Shown piece by piece: positions 23,613 to 32,268 of a stretch of DNA of 48,178 bases (positions are counted from its first letter, which is position 1; each line of letters opens with the position of its first letter). Origin of the DNA: Anaerococcus vaginalis (GTDB lineage Bacteria; Bacillota; Clostridia; Tissierellales; Peptoniphilaceae); NCBI GenBank assembly GCA_018363915.1, contig JAGZMY010000014.1:1-48178 (forward strand), in the 5' to 3' direction. Below the pieces are notes generated by a model, which had not been told where the DNA came from, searched no databases, and worked only from the letters and a program-made list of their open reading frames with translations. The translations under genes were made by a program, and so were the position numbers.

Positions 23613-24989
23613 CTAAGCTTTTATTTCTTTAATAATTTCTTCTATTTCTTGCCTAAAATCTTGGTCTTCTTCCATTAAATCTTTAATTTTATCATGACCA
23701 TGCATAACCGTTGTATGATCTCTATTAAATTCATTGGCAAGACTTACCAAAGAAATTGATAAAAGATCCCTGCAAAGATACATAGCAATTTGTCTTGGCA
23801 TAACTATTTCTTTTTTTCTAGATTTACCTCTAAGATCAGCAAGTTTTACATGGTATCTTTCAGCAACTTTTTTTTGAATATCTTCTGCATTTATTTTTTT
23901 TCTATCATTATGAACTCTTGAACTTACACCAAGTCTTGCATCCTCAAGGCTTACAAATGATCTATTATTTGATTTTGCACAAGCAATTGAAGTTGCCAAG
24001 GCTCCTTCAAGATCCCTAATATTTGTTTCAATATTTTCTGCAATATATTCTAAAATTTTGTAATCAACGACAGCTCCAAGCTCATCTTGTTTTTTTTGTA
24101 AAATTGCAACCCTTGTTTCAAAATCAGGTTTTGAAATATCAACTATAATTCCCCAACCAAATCTTGATACAAGCCTATCTTCCAAGTGTTTGATTTCTTT
24201 AGGTGGTCTATCTGATGAAATTACAATTTGTTTTCCTTGATTATATAAATCTTCGAAAGTATGAAAAAATTCCTCTTGTGTACCAGTTTTATTGGCAATA
24301 AATTGAATATCATCAATCAAAAGCATATCAACAGAACGATATTTTTTCCTAAATTCTTCATTAGTATTATTTCTAACAGCAGAAATCATTTCATTAGTAA
24401 ATTTCTCACTAGAAAGATACATCACATAGCAATCATCTCTTTTTTCAAGAATTTCATGAGCAATTGCCTGCATCAAGTGAGTCTTGCCAAGACCACTTGC
24501 TCCATAAATAAAAAGCGGATTGTAGACTCTTGAAACCTTATAATTAGCCATATTTTCAGCAACAGATTGGCTTGCTGCAAGAGCTAATTGATTTGATTTT
24601 CCTTGGACAAAATTTTTAAAAACATTATTTTTTTCAAGAAGAGGTTTAGGATACTTATTTACATTATTAAGTCTTAGTTGCCCATCATCATCAACATTTT
24701 TTCCAAGGCTTAAAACTTCATCATAATTAGGTCCATCTTTGGCAACAATTTCAATTTTATATGCCTTATTTTCTCTCTTATTTATATCATTTAAAATAGA
24801 CTGGAGTTGAGGAACCCAAATTTGGTCAAAAATAAACTTAGTATCATTTTTTGGAATTTCTAAATAAATAGTATCTTCATATTTATTTAGTGGCTTTAAA
24901 ATTCCAATCCAAGTTTCGTATTGTTGAAGATCTGGAACATTCATTTTCATTTTTTCTTTTAATTCATTAGTTATGTATTCTAGATTCAT
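23613..24989 (-). CDS. dnaA: Chromosomal replication initiator DnaA
   Basis: The AAA+ protein that binds DnaA boxes and melts the origin. Walker A GASGLGKTH, Walker B MLLIDDIQF and the C-terminal DNA-binding signature DHTTVMHGHDKI are present; length is 458 residues from the chosen start. The ATG at 24989 is preferred to the one at 25007 because the likely promoter (-10 at 25016-25011) would start the RNA near 25004, after the first ATG, and because AAGAGAG lies in front of the second. Flanked on both sides by DnaA boxes, one of which overlaps its own promoter. First gene of the leftward replication operon. Confidence 0.98.
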   Translation of the reverse strand: MNLEYITNELKEKMKMNVPDLQQYETWIGILKPLNKYEDTIYLEIPKNDTKFIFDQIWVPQLQSILNDINKRENKAYKIEIVAKDGPNYDEVLSLGKNVDDDGQLRLNNVNKYPKPLLEKNNVFKNFVQGKSNQLALAASQSVAENMANYKVSRVYNPLFIYGASGLGKTHLMQAIAHEILEKRDDCYVMYLSSEKFTNEMISAVRNNTNEEFRKKYRSVDMLLIDDIQFIANKTGTQEEFFHTFEDLYNQGKQIVISSDRPPKEIKHLEDRLVSRFGWGIIVDISKPDFETRVAILQKKQDELGAVVDYKILEYIAENIETNIRDLEGALATSIACAKSNNRSFVSLEDARLGVSSRVHNDRKKINAEDIQKKVAERYHVKLADLRGKSRKKEIVMPRQIAMYLCRDLLSISLVSLANEFNRDHTTVMHGHDKIKDLMEEDQDFRQEIEEIIKEIKA

Positions 24990-25007
24990 CTTACAGCTCT
25001 CTTTCAT

Positions 25008-25728
25008 AAAATATTATCCACACTTAACAAAATGGTAAATTGTAATAAGTTAATTATATTTTTCGACTTATCCCCAAATTTTGGATAAGTTGTGGATAAC
25101 TTTAATGTGGATAGGATAAATCTTTATTTTTAGAGAAAATTTTTGCTTATTTTTAAAAAAATAAAATAATACAATTAATTTATCCACAAAAAATATAAGC
25201 AAATCAATAAAAAATAGACTTATCATCATCTTTTACACAAGAGATTATACACTAATATAGCCATTTTGTAAAGTTATCCACAAATTGTTGATAAGTTTGG
25301 GATAAGCTAAATAAATTTAAATTTAGAAAAATTAAAACTATGTGGATAATGTGGATATCTTGATAAAATATAAAAATTTGTAAATATTTTTATGAGTAAA
25401 TCTTTGATTATAGGAATTTATTAAAAAAATATTTCAAGAAATTTAAAAATTATTCAAATAGAGAACAATCAAAATTGTATGTGTATAAAATATAATTAAA
25501 AAAACTTATCCACACATAAATAATAATTTAAATTCGGTGGATATTTGCATAAAATTTATAAAACTGATATTAGCTTTAAAATTTTAAAAAAATTAGAAAT
25601 TTACGCACAAAAATTTTAAATTTTAAAAAATTTAAAGAATTATTTTTTATTTTCAAATAAAAATATAAACCTATAAAATTTAAGCATTAATTTTTAATTT
25701 AAATTTTTGTATTTTTATATTTAAAACC
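25008..25728. other. Replication origin oriC, main part (dnaA-rpmH interval)
   Basis: Six perfect DnaA boxes (TTATCCACA or its complement) lie at 25014-25022, 25091-25099, 25180-25188, 25274-25282, 25341-25349 and 25506-25514, with close variants such as TTATCCCCA (25068), TGTGGATAG (25106), TGTTGATAA (25287) and TGTGGATAT (25350). From about 25560 to 25728 the sequence is almost pure A and T and is the likely unwinding element. All genes diverge from here, and no open reading frame lies inside. The exact unwinding site is inferred. Confidence 0.92.
25011..25039 (-). promoter_or_regulatory. Promoter of dnaA overlapped by a DnaA box
   Basis: Reverse strand: TTTACC (25039-25034), 17-base spacer, TAATAT (25016-25011). 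A perfect DnaA box, TTATCCACA at 25014-25022, covers the upstream half of the -10. This arrangement suggests that DnaA represses its own gene. The predicted leader is only about 15 bases. Confidence 0.6.
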
Positions 25729-25757
25729 TTGACTTTCTACCATTATTTAAATATAAT
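25729..25757 (+). promoter_or_regulatory. Promoter of rpmH-rnpA
   Basis: TTGACT (25729-25734), exactly 17 bases, TATAAT (25752-25757). The rpmH ATG follows 33 bases later. It is the first rightward promoter beyond the AT-rich origin segment. Confidence 0.85.
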
Positions 25758-25790
25758 AAAAGACAGCGTAAAATAATAGGAGGTGATAAT

Positions 25791-25925
25791 ATGAAGAGAA
25801 CTTATCAACCAAATAGAAGAAAAAGAAAAAAAGACCATGGCTTTAGAAAAAGAATGTCAACTCCCGCTGGTAGAAGAGTTTTAAAATCCAGAAGACAAAA
25901 GGGAAGAAAGAAATTATCTGCATAA
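25791..25925 (+). CDS. rpmH: 50S ribosomal protein L34
   Basis: A 44-residue, very basic protein with the L34 pattern: MKRTYQPNRRKRKK at the start, HGFRKRMSTPAGR in the middle and a KGRKKLSA end. It is too short for ordinary length cut-offs, but the near-ideal ribosome site AGGAGGTGAT eight bases before the ATG and the position ahead of rnpA make it certain. A small hairpin with a T run follows and may reduce read-through into rnpA. Confidence 0.98.
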   Translation: MKRTYQPNRRKRKKDHGFRKRMSTPAGRRVLKSRRQKGRKKLSA

Positions 25926-25926
25926 T

Positions 25927-25946
25927 AAAAAAGCTACGGCTTTTTT
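25927..25946 (+). terminator. Terminator or attenuator between rpmH and rnpA
   Basis: AAAAAAGC (25927-25934) and GCTTTTTT (25939-25946) around TACG, just behind the rpmH stop. Only two G-C pairs support the stem, so partial read-through into rnpA is likely and would give more L34 than RnpA. Confidence 0.6.
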
Positions 25947-25982
25947 ATATTGTAGATAAGTTAGAAGTTAGGTTTTATTCTT

Positions 25983-26333
25983 ATGGAAAAACAATTTAGT
26001 TTAAGAAAGAATGTAGACTTTGAAAGAGTTTATAAAAAATCTAAGCACTACTACAATAGAGATTTTACCGTTTTTATAAAAAATAACGGTGTAAATAGGC
26101 CAAGGTTTGGCTTTTCTATTTCTAAAAAAATAGGCAAGGCAAATCAAAGAAACAAACTTAAAAGAAGACTTAGGGCAATTGTTTATGAAAATTATAGGAA
26201 TATTAATAATGTAGATATAATTATTATTCCAAAAAAACATACCACAGATTTTACTTACCAAAAACTTAAATCTTCTTTGGGACACGTACTTAGTAAAGCC
26301 TTTAAGGACAAGAAAATTAGATATGTTAAATAA
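25983..26333 (+). CDS. rnpA: Ribonuclease P protein component
   Basis: The protein subunit of RNase P, which with the RNA subunit matures the 5' ends of tRNAs. 116 residues, the normal length. The conserved motifs FGFSISKKIGKANQRNKLKRRLR (the RNR region, about residues 38-60) and the N-terminal SLRKNVDFERVYKK are clear. It overlaps the start of yidD by 11 bases. The order rpmH-rnpA-yidD-yidC-jag-mnmE is the standard one right of Firmicutes origins. Confidence 0.98.
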   Translation: MEKQFSLRKNVDFERVYKKSKHYYNRDFTVFIKNNGVNRPRFGFSISKKIGKANQRNKLKRRLRAIVYENYRNINNVDIIIIPKKHTTDFTYQKLKSSLGHVLSKAFKDKKIRYVK

Positions 26334-26535
26334 ACTTTTTCTAATATTAATTAGATTTTATCAATTGTTTATTTCTCCACTATTAGGCTCTGGAAAATGT
26401 AAATATTATCCTACTTGTAGCCAATATGCTATTGACTGTTTTAAAAAGTACAATTTTTTTAAGGCCTTTTTTAAGGCTTGTTGGAGAATTCTAAGGTGCA
26501 ATCCTTTTTCTAAAGGAGGATATGATCCGGCCTAG
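26323..26535 (+). CDS. yidD: Membrane protein insertion efficiency factor YidD
   Basis: A 70-residue protein with the family core FYQLFISPLLGSGKCKYYPTCSQYA, given here as region 12-36, and the end LRCNPFSKGGYDP. It is thought to help YidC insert membrane proteins. The amphipathic N-terminal helix would lie on the inner membrane face. It overlaps rnpA and is followed by yidC after 41 bases. Three cysteines of the family pattern are present. Confidence 0.97.
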   Translation: MLNKLFLILIRFYQLFISPLLGSGKCKYYPTCSQYAIDCFKKYNFFKAFFKACWRILRCNPFSKGGYDPA

Positions 26536-26576
26536 CAATTGATTTTTTATATTTACACTAGAGATTAGGAGAGATA

Positions 26577-27335
26577 ATGTTAAGTTTTATAGCACAAATA
26601 TTGGGTAGCTTAATGAAATTTATTTATGATTCTTTAGTAAATAATTTTACTGAACCATCTAATATAAGTTTTTATGCTATTTCAATTATTTTAATGACAG
26701 TTTTGGTATCATTAATTACTATACCAATGACTATGAATCAACAAAAACAAGCAGCAAAAAGTGGAGAAATTCAGCCAAAAGTTGAAGAAATTAAGAAAAA
26801 ATATGCCTATGATCCTCAAATTATGCAACAAAAAATGCAACAATTATATAAGGAAGAAGGCGTAGGACCAGGAATATCTTCATGTTTGGTTATGATTTTC
26901 CAATTATTAATACTTTTATCTTTATATAGGGTTATTCAAAATCCAAATAAATTTATATTTGCAGGTGATATGCACCAAGTTAAAGATAATTTTTTATGGG
27001 TACCAACCCTTTCTAAGGCAGATCCTTTATTTTATGGTTTGCCACTTTTAACAAGTATAAGCCAATTAGGTGTTCAACTTTTCACAATGAAAACATCACC
27101 TCAAGGTCAAGCTCAAAATACTCCTGGTATGGGTTCTATGAATAATATGCTTTTGGCTATGCCAGTAATTTATTATTTTGTATTTAGAAACCTTCCTGCA
27201 GGTTTGCCTTTATATTGGACAACAAGCTCACTTGCAAGACTTTTAATTCTTGGAGGACAATATTTAGTTGGCCTAAGCAAAAGAGATAAAGAGGAAAAAG
27301 ATGAAAAGATCAATAGTAAAAACAGCAAAAACTAA
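26577..27335 (+). CDS. yidC: Membrane protein insertase YidC/Oxa1 family
   Basis: Inserts membrane proteins on its own or with SecYEG. 252 residues with five predicted membrane helices and the family's cytoplasmic loop (QPKVEEIKKKYAYDPQIMQQKMQQLYKEEGV region). The N-terminus is an uncleaved membrane segment; no lipobox is present, unlike the SpoIIIJ type of Bacillus. The C-terminal tail is charged and lysine-rich. The ATG follows GGAGAG. Its end overlaps jag by 35 bases, so the two are coupled. Confidence 0.96.
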   Translation: MLSFIAQILGSLMKFIYDSLVNNFTEPSNISFYAISIILMTVLVSLITIPMTMNQQKQAAKSGEIQPKVEEIKKKYAYDPQIMQQKMQQLYKEEGVGPGISSCLVMIFQLLILLSLYRVIQNPNKFIFAGDMHQVKDNFLWVPTLSKADPLFYGLPLLTSISQLGVQLFTMKTSPQGQAQNTPGMGSMNNMLLAMPVIYYFVFRNLPAGLPLYWTTSSLARLLILGGQYLVGLSKRDKEEKDEKINSKNSKN

Positions 27336-28170
27336 AGATGAAGCTATTAATGAAGCTTTGAAAGAAATTAATAAATCAATAAATGAAGTTGATATTGAAG
27401 TTATAGAAGAAGAATCTACAGGATTTTTGGGTTTAATAGGACAAAAAGATGCTGTTGTTAAAATTTCTTATGATGAAGATATTAATGAGGGAATTGATTC
27501 ATTAATGAAAGAAATTGAAGAAGATAGCAAAAAAGAGCTAGAAAAAGAATTTGATTTGGAAGATTTATCAGAAAAAATAGAAGAAGAAAATTCTTTTGAA
27601 GATGAATTGGATGAAAAAGAAAATTTTGATGAAATAAATGAATCTTTTGAAGATTTAATAGAAGAAGATTTTGAAGATGAATTAGAAGATTCTGACCAAA
27701 AAGAAGACGAAGTAAGTCTTTATTACAAAGCAAAAGATTTATTAGAAGAAATTTTAATCCAAATGCACTTTGAAGATGTAAAAGTTATTGGAAATTTAGA
27801 AGATAACATAATTAAGCTTGATGCAAAAATTGATCCAAAAGATACAGGAATTGTAATTGGGAAAAATGGAAGAACCCTTGATGCAATTGAAACTGTAATA
27901 AGAAAAATTATAAAAGCAAGATCAAATAAGGTTAAGCTTAATATAGATATAAACAACTACAAAAAAAGACGCGATGATAAAATTGTAATGCTTGCTGATA
28001 AGGCGTGCAAAAAAGTTCTAAAAACAAGAAAAAGTTGGAACTTAAAATATATGAATTCTTATGAAAGAAGACTTGCTCATGAGCAAATTTCAAAATATGA
28101 TAAGCTTGATTCTCACTCAGAAGGAATTGAACCAAAAAGATATGTTGTAGTTGATTATAAATTAGATTAA
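27301..28170 (+). CDS. jag: Jag/KhpB RNA-binding protein
   Basis: 289 residues: a Jag-N domain (1-55, with the EESTGFLGLIGQKDA motif), a strongly acidic low-complexity linker (about 70-145, mostly E, D, L, F), a KH domain (GIVIGKNGRTLDAIE, about 183-197) and an R3H domain (NSYERRLAHE ... SEGIEPKRYVVV). In related bacteria KhpB works with KhpA in RNA binding and control of cell elongation. The linker is long compared with many family members. GAGGAAAA precedes the ATG inside the end of yidC. A parS-containing terminator follows. Confidence 0.96.
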   Translation: MKRSIVKTAKTKDEAINEALKEINKSINEVDIEVIEEESTGFLGLIGQKDAVVKISYDEDINEGIDSLMKEIEEDSKKELEKEFDLEDLSEKIEEENSFEDELDEKENFDEINESFEDLIEEDFEDELEDSDQKEDEVSLYYKAKDLLEEILIQMHFEDVKVIGNLEDNIIKLDAKIDPKDTGIVIGKNGRTLDAIETVIRKIIKARSNKVKLNIDINNYKKRRDDKIVMLADKACKKVLKTRKSWNLKYMNSYERRLAHEQISKYDKLDSHSEGIEPKRYVVVDYKLD

Positions 28171-28178
28171 TATAAAGG

Positions 28179-28204
28179 ATGTTTCACGTGAAACATCTTT
28201 TTTA
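28179..28204 (+). terminator. Terminator behind jag formed by a parS palindrome
   Basis: GATGTTTC/GAAACATC with loop ACGT (28179-28196) and a run of T from 28198. The stem is the parS sequence itself with one extra base pair, nine bases after the jag stop codon. Confidence 0.75.
28180..28195. promoter_or_regulatory. parS site 1
   Basis: TGTTTCACGTGAAACA, a perfect 16-bp palindrome matching the ParB binding consensus TGTTNCACGTGAAACA. It lies between jag and mnmE, about 3 kb right of oriC. Confidence 0.97.
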
Positions 28205-28288
28205 ATTGGTAAAATTAATGTATAATATGGAAAGAATGAAAATTTTGTTTATGTCAAAGGTAAACAGTCATTTTAGAAAGGATGAATT

Positions 28289-29653
28289 ATGAGTGAATCT
28301 ACAATAGCAGCAATTTCTACGCCACAAGGTAGTGGTGGTATATCTATAGTTCGTATGAGTGGCGATAAATCTTTTGACATTATAAAAAAGATTTTTAAGC
28401 CAATAAATAACAGGGCTTTAGATAAAGAAAAAGATAATAGGATGATGAGATACGGTCATATAGAAAAAGACGGCCGTATTTTTGATGAAGTTATGGTTAA
28501 TTTTATGAAAGGACCAAATACCTACACAAGAGAAGATATTTGCGAGATAAATTGCCACGGTTCAATGATTTCTGTAAGAGATATTTTGAATTTATTATTG
28601 GATATGGGCTGTGAGCTTGCAGATAGGGGAGAATTTACCAAAAGAGCTTTTCTTAATGGAAGAATAGATTTATCCCAAGCTGAGGCAGTTCTTGATATTA
28701 TAAATTCAACCAATGAATTATCACAAAAACAAGGCTTAAAACACTTATCAGGTTTGTTAAGAGAAAAAATTGAGGAAATTAGAAATATAGAACTTGAAGC
28801 TTTATCAAGAATAGAATATTCGATTAATTTTACCGAAGATGGAGAGGATTTGCCAGTTGATAATATTATAGCTTTTATGCAAAAGGCCTATGATGAAATT
28901 TCAAAACTTCTAGCAACAGCAAATAAGGGAAAACTTGTAAAAGATGGGATTGAAACGACTATAATTGGCAAGCCAAATGTAGGAAAATCTTCACTTTTAA
29001 ATGTCTTATTAAATGAAAACAGGGCAATTGTTACAGATATCCCTGGAACTACAAGAGATTCTATAACTGAGTATATAAATCTTGGGAATTTAACTTTAAA
29101 AATTAATGATACGGCAGGAATTAGGGAAACCCACGATGAAGTTGAAAAAATAGGAGTGCAAAGATCAAAAGAATTAGCAGAAGATGCAGATCTTATTATA
29201 GCAATATTTGATAGGTCCAGAAAACTAGATCACGAAGATAAGATGATTTTGGATATGTTAAAAGGAAAAAATGCTATTATAATTTTAAATAAAATTGATT
29301 TGGATTCAAAAATTTCAAAAAGTGATTTTGATGATTCTTTCAAAATTATCGAAACATCTATGGTTTCACGAGATGGAGTTGATAAATTAGAAGGAGCTAT
29401 TTTTGATATTTTTGATTCAAAAGAATTAAATAAAGAATCTTTGATGATTACAAATCTTAGACATGAAAGATTATTAAATTCTTCAAGAAAAAAATTGGAA
29501 TCATCATTAGATGATATAAAAGCTTATGTTCCTATTGATTGTGTAGAAGTTGATTTGAGATCTTCTTATGATGATTTGGGACTTATAATAGGAGAAACTG
29601 TTTCAGATGAAATAATGGATAAGGTATTTAGGGAGTTTTGTGTTGGAAAATAA
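28289..29653 (+). CDS. mnmE: tRNA modification GTPase MnmE
   Basis: Works with MnmG to install carboxymethylaminomethyl groups on uridine 34 of certain tRNAs. 454 residues with the N-terminal tetrahydrofolate-binding domain, a helical domain and an inserted G domain: G1 GKPNVGKSS (about 227-235), G2 TTRDSITEYI, G3 DTAG, G4 NKID. The family C-terminal CxGK reads CVGK. AGAAAGGA before the ATG. Its end overlaps mnmG by 14 bases. Confidence 0.98.
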   Translation: MSESTIAAISTPQGSGGISIVRMSGDKSFDIIKKIFKPINNRALDKEKDNRMMRYGHIEKDGRIFDEVMVNFMKGPNTYTREDICEINCHGSMISVRDILNLLLDMGCELADRGEFTKRAFLNGRIDLSQAEAVLDIINSTNELSQKQGLKHLSGLLREKIEEIRNIELEALSRIEYSINFTEDGEDLPVDNIIAFMQKAYDEISKLLATANKGKLVKDGIETTIIGKPNVGKSSLLNVLLNENRAIVTDIPGTTRDSITEYINLGNLTLKINDTAGIRETHDEVEKIGVQRSKELAEDADLIIAIFDRSRKLDHEDKMILDMLKGKNAIIILNKIDLDSKISKSDFDDSFKIIETSMVSRDGVDKLEGAIFDIFDSKELNKESLMITNLRHERLLNSSRKKLESSLDDIKAYVPIDCVEVDLRSSYDDLGLIIGETVSDEIMDKVFREFCVGK

Positions 29654-31559
29654 TAAGTTAGAAAATAAAAATCATAAATATATAGATGAAGCCTATGATG
29701 TAGTTGTTGTAGGTGCAGGTCATGCTGGTTGTGAGGCAGGACTTGCTTCTGCTAGGCTTGGATTTAAAACTTTGGTTCTTACAACAAGTATGGAATCAGT
29801 GGCTGATATGCCATGTAATCCTAATATTGGAGGAACTGGAAAGGGACATATAGTAAGAGAAATTGATGCTTTGGGTGGAGAGATGGCAATAAATATTGAT
29901 AAAACTTTTATCCAATCAAGGATGTTAAATACATCAAAAGGACCTGCTGTTCATTCATTGAGAGTTCAAGCTGATAAAATCAAATACCATCAAGAGATGA
30001 AAAAAACTCTTGAAAATCAAGAAAATCTTGATTTGTTTGAACAAGAAGTAGATAAAATTAATATTGAATATGGGAAAGTAAAAAGCGTTGAAACAATTCA
30101 AGGGGCAATTTTTCCTACAAAAGCTTGTGTGGTTTGCACAGGAACATATTTAAATGGAAAAATTTTGATGGGAGATTTTCAAAAAACATCAGGTCCACAT
30201 GGTTTATCTGCAGCAACTCATTTATCCGATAGTTTAGAGCAATTAGGTTTTTCATTAAGACGTTTTAAAACTGGAACCCCAGCAAGAGTTGATAAAAAAA
30301 GTCTAGATCTAACAAAGACTGAAATTCAAAAAGGAGATGAAAATGTTGTTGCCTTTTCATTTTTAAATGAAGATAAAGATTTTTCAGATAAAAAACAAGA
30401 AGCTTGTTATTTGACTTATACAACAGAAAAAACTAAAGAAATTATTATGGAAAATTTGGATAGGTCACCAATGTATGCAGGCCTTGTAAAGGGAATTGGT
30501 CCAAGATATTGCCCATCAATTGAAGATAAAATGGTAAGATTTCCAGATAGGGACATCCACCAAGTTTTTATTGAACCAGAAAGTCTTTCAACAGATGAGA
30601 TGTATATTCAAGGCGTTTCATCAACTCTTCCTCAAGAAGTTCAAAAAGAATTCTATAAAACCATAGAAGGCTTAGAAAATTGTAAAATCATTAGACCTGC
30701 TTATGGAATTGAATATGACTGCCTTGATTCTACAAATTTAAAAAGAAGTTTAGAGTCAAAAGAGATTGAAAATTTATTTTTTGCAGGACAAATAAATGGT
30801 TCAAGTGGATATGAAGAAGCTGCAGGGCAAGGTCTTATTGCAGGAATAAATGCAGCTTTAAAATTAAGAGGAGAAGATGCCTTAATTCTTGATAGGTCTG
30901 ATGCTTATATTGGAGTTTTGATTGATGATTTAGTAACTAAAGGAACTAATGAACCATATAGGATGATGACTTCAAGGTGCGAATATAGACTTACAATGAG
31001 ACAAGATAACGCTGATTTTAGGCTTACAGAAAAAGGACATGAAATAGGACTTGTATCAGATGAACGTTATGAAAAAATGGTGGAAAAAAGAGAAAATATA
31101 GAAAAAGAAATTTCTAGATTAAAAAATGTAATGATTAGTCCTAACGAAGAAAATAATGAAATTCTAGAAAAAATAGGTTCAAATCCTATAAAAACTGGCT
31201 ATAGTTTATTTGATCTTATAAAAAGACCAGAATTAACCTATAAAAAATTGGAAGTTTTGGATCCTGATAGACCAGAATTGCCAAAATTCCAACAAATTCA
31301 AGTTCAAACAGAAATCAAATATCAAGGCTATATCAAAAAACAAATGGCAGATATAGGAAAATTTAAAAAACTAGAAAACAAAAAACTAGACCATGATATT
31401 GATTACAGTAAAATCAATGGATTGAAAAAAGAATCAGCAGAAAAATTAAATAAAATAAAACCAGATTCAATAGGTCAAGCCTCAAGAATTTCAGGAGTTT
31501 CGCCAGCTGATATAAATGTACTTCTTATAAGACTCAAGTCGGGAGATTTAAATGGATAA
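29640..31559 (+). CDS. mnmG: tRNA uridine-34 modification enzyme MnmG (GidA)
   Basis: The FAD-dependent partner of MnmE, 639 residues. The dinucleotide-binding motif VVGAGHAGCEAG is at about residues 24-35; the later NGSSGYEEAAGQGLIAGINAA and CEYRLTMRQDNAD regions are typical. No ATG is available near the N-terminus: the start is a GTG (29640) four bases after AGGGAG, or the adjacent TTG (29643). It overlaps mnmE upstream and rsmG downstream, so this is a coupled cluster. Confidence 0.97.
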   Translation: MLENNKLENKNHKYIDEAYDVVVVGAGHAGCEAGLASARLGFKTLVLTTSMESVADMPCNPNIGGTGKGHIVREIDALGGEMAINIDKTFIQSRMLNTSKGPAVHSLRVQADKIKYHQEMKKTLENQENLDLFEQEVDKINIEYGKVKSVETIQGAIFPTKACVVCTGTYLNGKILMGDFQKTSGPHGLSAATHLSDSLEQLGFSLRRFKTGTPARVDKKSLDLTKTEIQKGDENVVAFSFLNEDKDFSDKKQEACYLTYTTEKTKEIIMENLDRSPMYAGLVKGIGPRYCPSIEDKMVRFPDRDIHQVFIEPESLSTDEMYIQGVSSTLPQEVQKEFYKTIEGLENCKIIRPAYGIEYDCLDSTNLKRSLESKEIENLFFAGQINGSSGYEEAAGQGLIAGINAALKLRGEDALILDRSDAYIGVLIDDLVTKGTNEPYRMMTSRCEYRLTMRQDNADFRLTEKGHEIGLVSDERYEKMVEKRENIEKEISRLKNVMISPNEENNEILEKIGSNPIKTGYSLFDLIKRPELTYKKLEVLDPDRPELPKFQQIQVQTEIKYQGYIKKQMADIGKFKKLENKKLDHDIDYSKINGLKKESAEKLNKIKPDSIGQASRISGVSPADINVLLIRLKSGDLNG

Positions 31560-32181
31560 GTTTAAAATATATGAACAAATGCTAATAGAAACAAATAAAA
31601 AATTTAATCTAACAAGCATAGATGATCCAAAAGAAATAAGGATAAAACATTTTGAAGACTCTCTTACTATAAAATCATATATAAATAAAGGAATGAAAGT
31701 CTTGGACATAGGATCAGGAGCTGGATTTCCAGGAATACCTCTTAGAATTGAAAAAGATTTTGATTTAACTTTGATAGATTCAGTAAATAAAAAAGTAAAT
31801 TTTATGAATGAAGTTATAGAAGAATTAAAACTTGAAAAAGCCAAAGCTATTCATGTCAGAGCAGAAGATTATGCAAAAGATCATAGGGAAGAATTTGATA
31901 TGGTTATTTCAAGAGCTGTTGCAAATTTATCAACACTTTCAGAATATGCTCTTCCATTTTTAAAAGTTGGCGGAATTTTTATAGCAATGAAAGGCCCCAA
32001 AGCAGAAGAAGAATATGAACAAGCACAAAATGCTTTGAAAATTTTGGGAGGAGAATTAATTAATATTGACACAATTGATCTTTACGGAAATACAAGAAAA
32101 AATATTTTGATAAAAAAAGTAAGGTCAACGAAAAAGAAATATCCTAGAGGAAAAAATCAACCAAAGAAAAATCCTTTATAA
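31552..32181 (+). CDS. rsmG: 16S rRNA (guanine-527-N7) methyltransferase RsmG
   Basis: Methylates G527 of 16S rRNA with S-adenosylmethionine. The SAM-binding motif VLDIGSGAGFPGIPLRI is near residues 49-65, and the end carries the usual basic tail KKYPRGKNQPKKNP. At 209 residues it is about 25-30 shorter at the N-terminus than most members, starting directly at the helix before NLTSIDDPKEI; no upstream start in this frame looks better. It overlaps mnmG by eight bases. Confidence 0.95.
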   Translation: MDKFKIYEQMLIETNKKFNLTSIDDPKEIRIKHFEDSLTIKSYINKGMKVLDIGSGAGFPGIPLRIEKDFDLTLIDSVNKKVNFMNEVIEELKLEKAKAIHVRAEDYAKDHREEFDMVISRAVANLSTLSEYALPFLKVGGIFIAMKGPKAEEEYEQAQNALKILGGELINIDTIDLYGNTRKNILIKKVRSTKKKYPRGKNQPKKNPL

Positions 32182-32199
32182 AAATAAAATAAATAAAAG

Positions 32200-32228
32200 A
32201 AAAAATGTTTCACGTGAAACATTTTTTT
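32200..32228 (+). terminator. Terminator behind rsmG formed by a parS palindrome
   Basis: AAAAATGTTTC and GAAACATTTTT around ACGT, followed by more T residues. The parS core is extended on both sides by A and T to give a longer stem with a T tail. Confidence 0.75.
32206..32221. promoter_or_regulatory. parS site 2
   Basis: TGTTTCACGTGAAACA, perfect palindrome, between rsmG and cinA. Confidence 0.97.
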
Positions 32229-32268
32229 ATTGAAAATATGTTATACTATTATAGAGAAAAGAGGATTT

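Noticed and set aside
29360..29376. GTTTCACGAGA in mnmE, resembling a parS half
   Set aside because: Only one half matches; the other arm is GATGG and the palindrome is lost, unlike the four exact sites.
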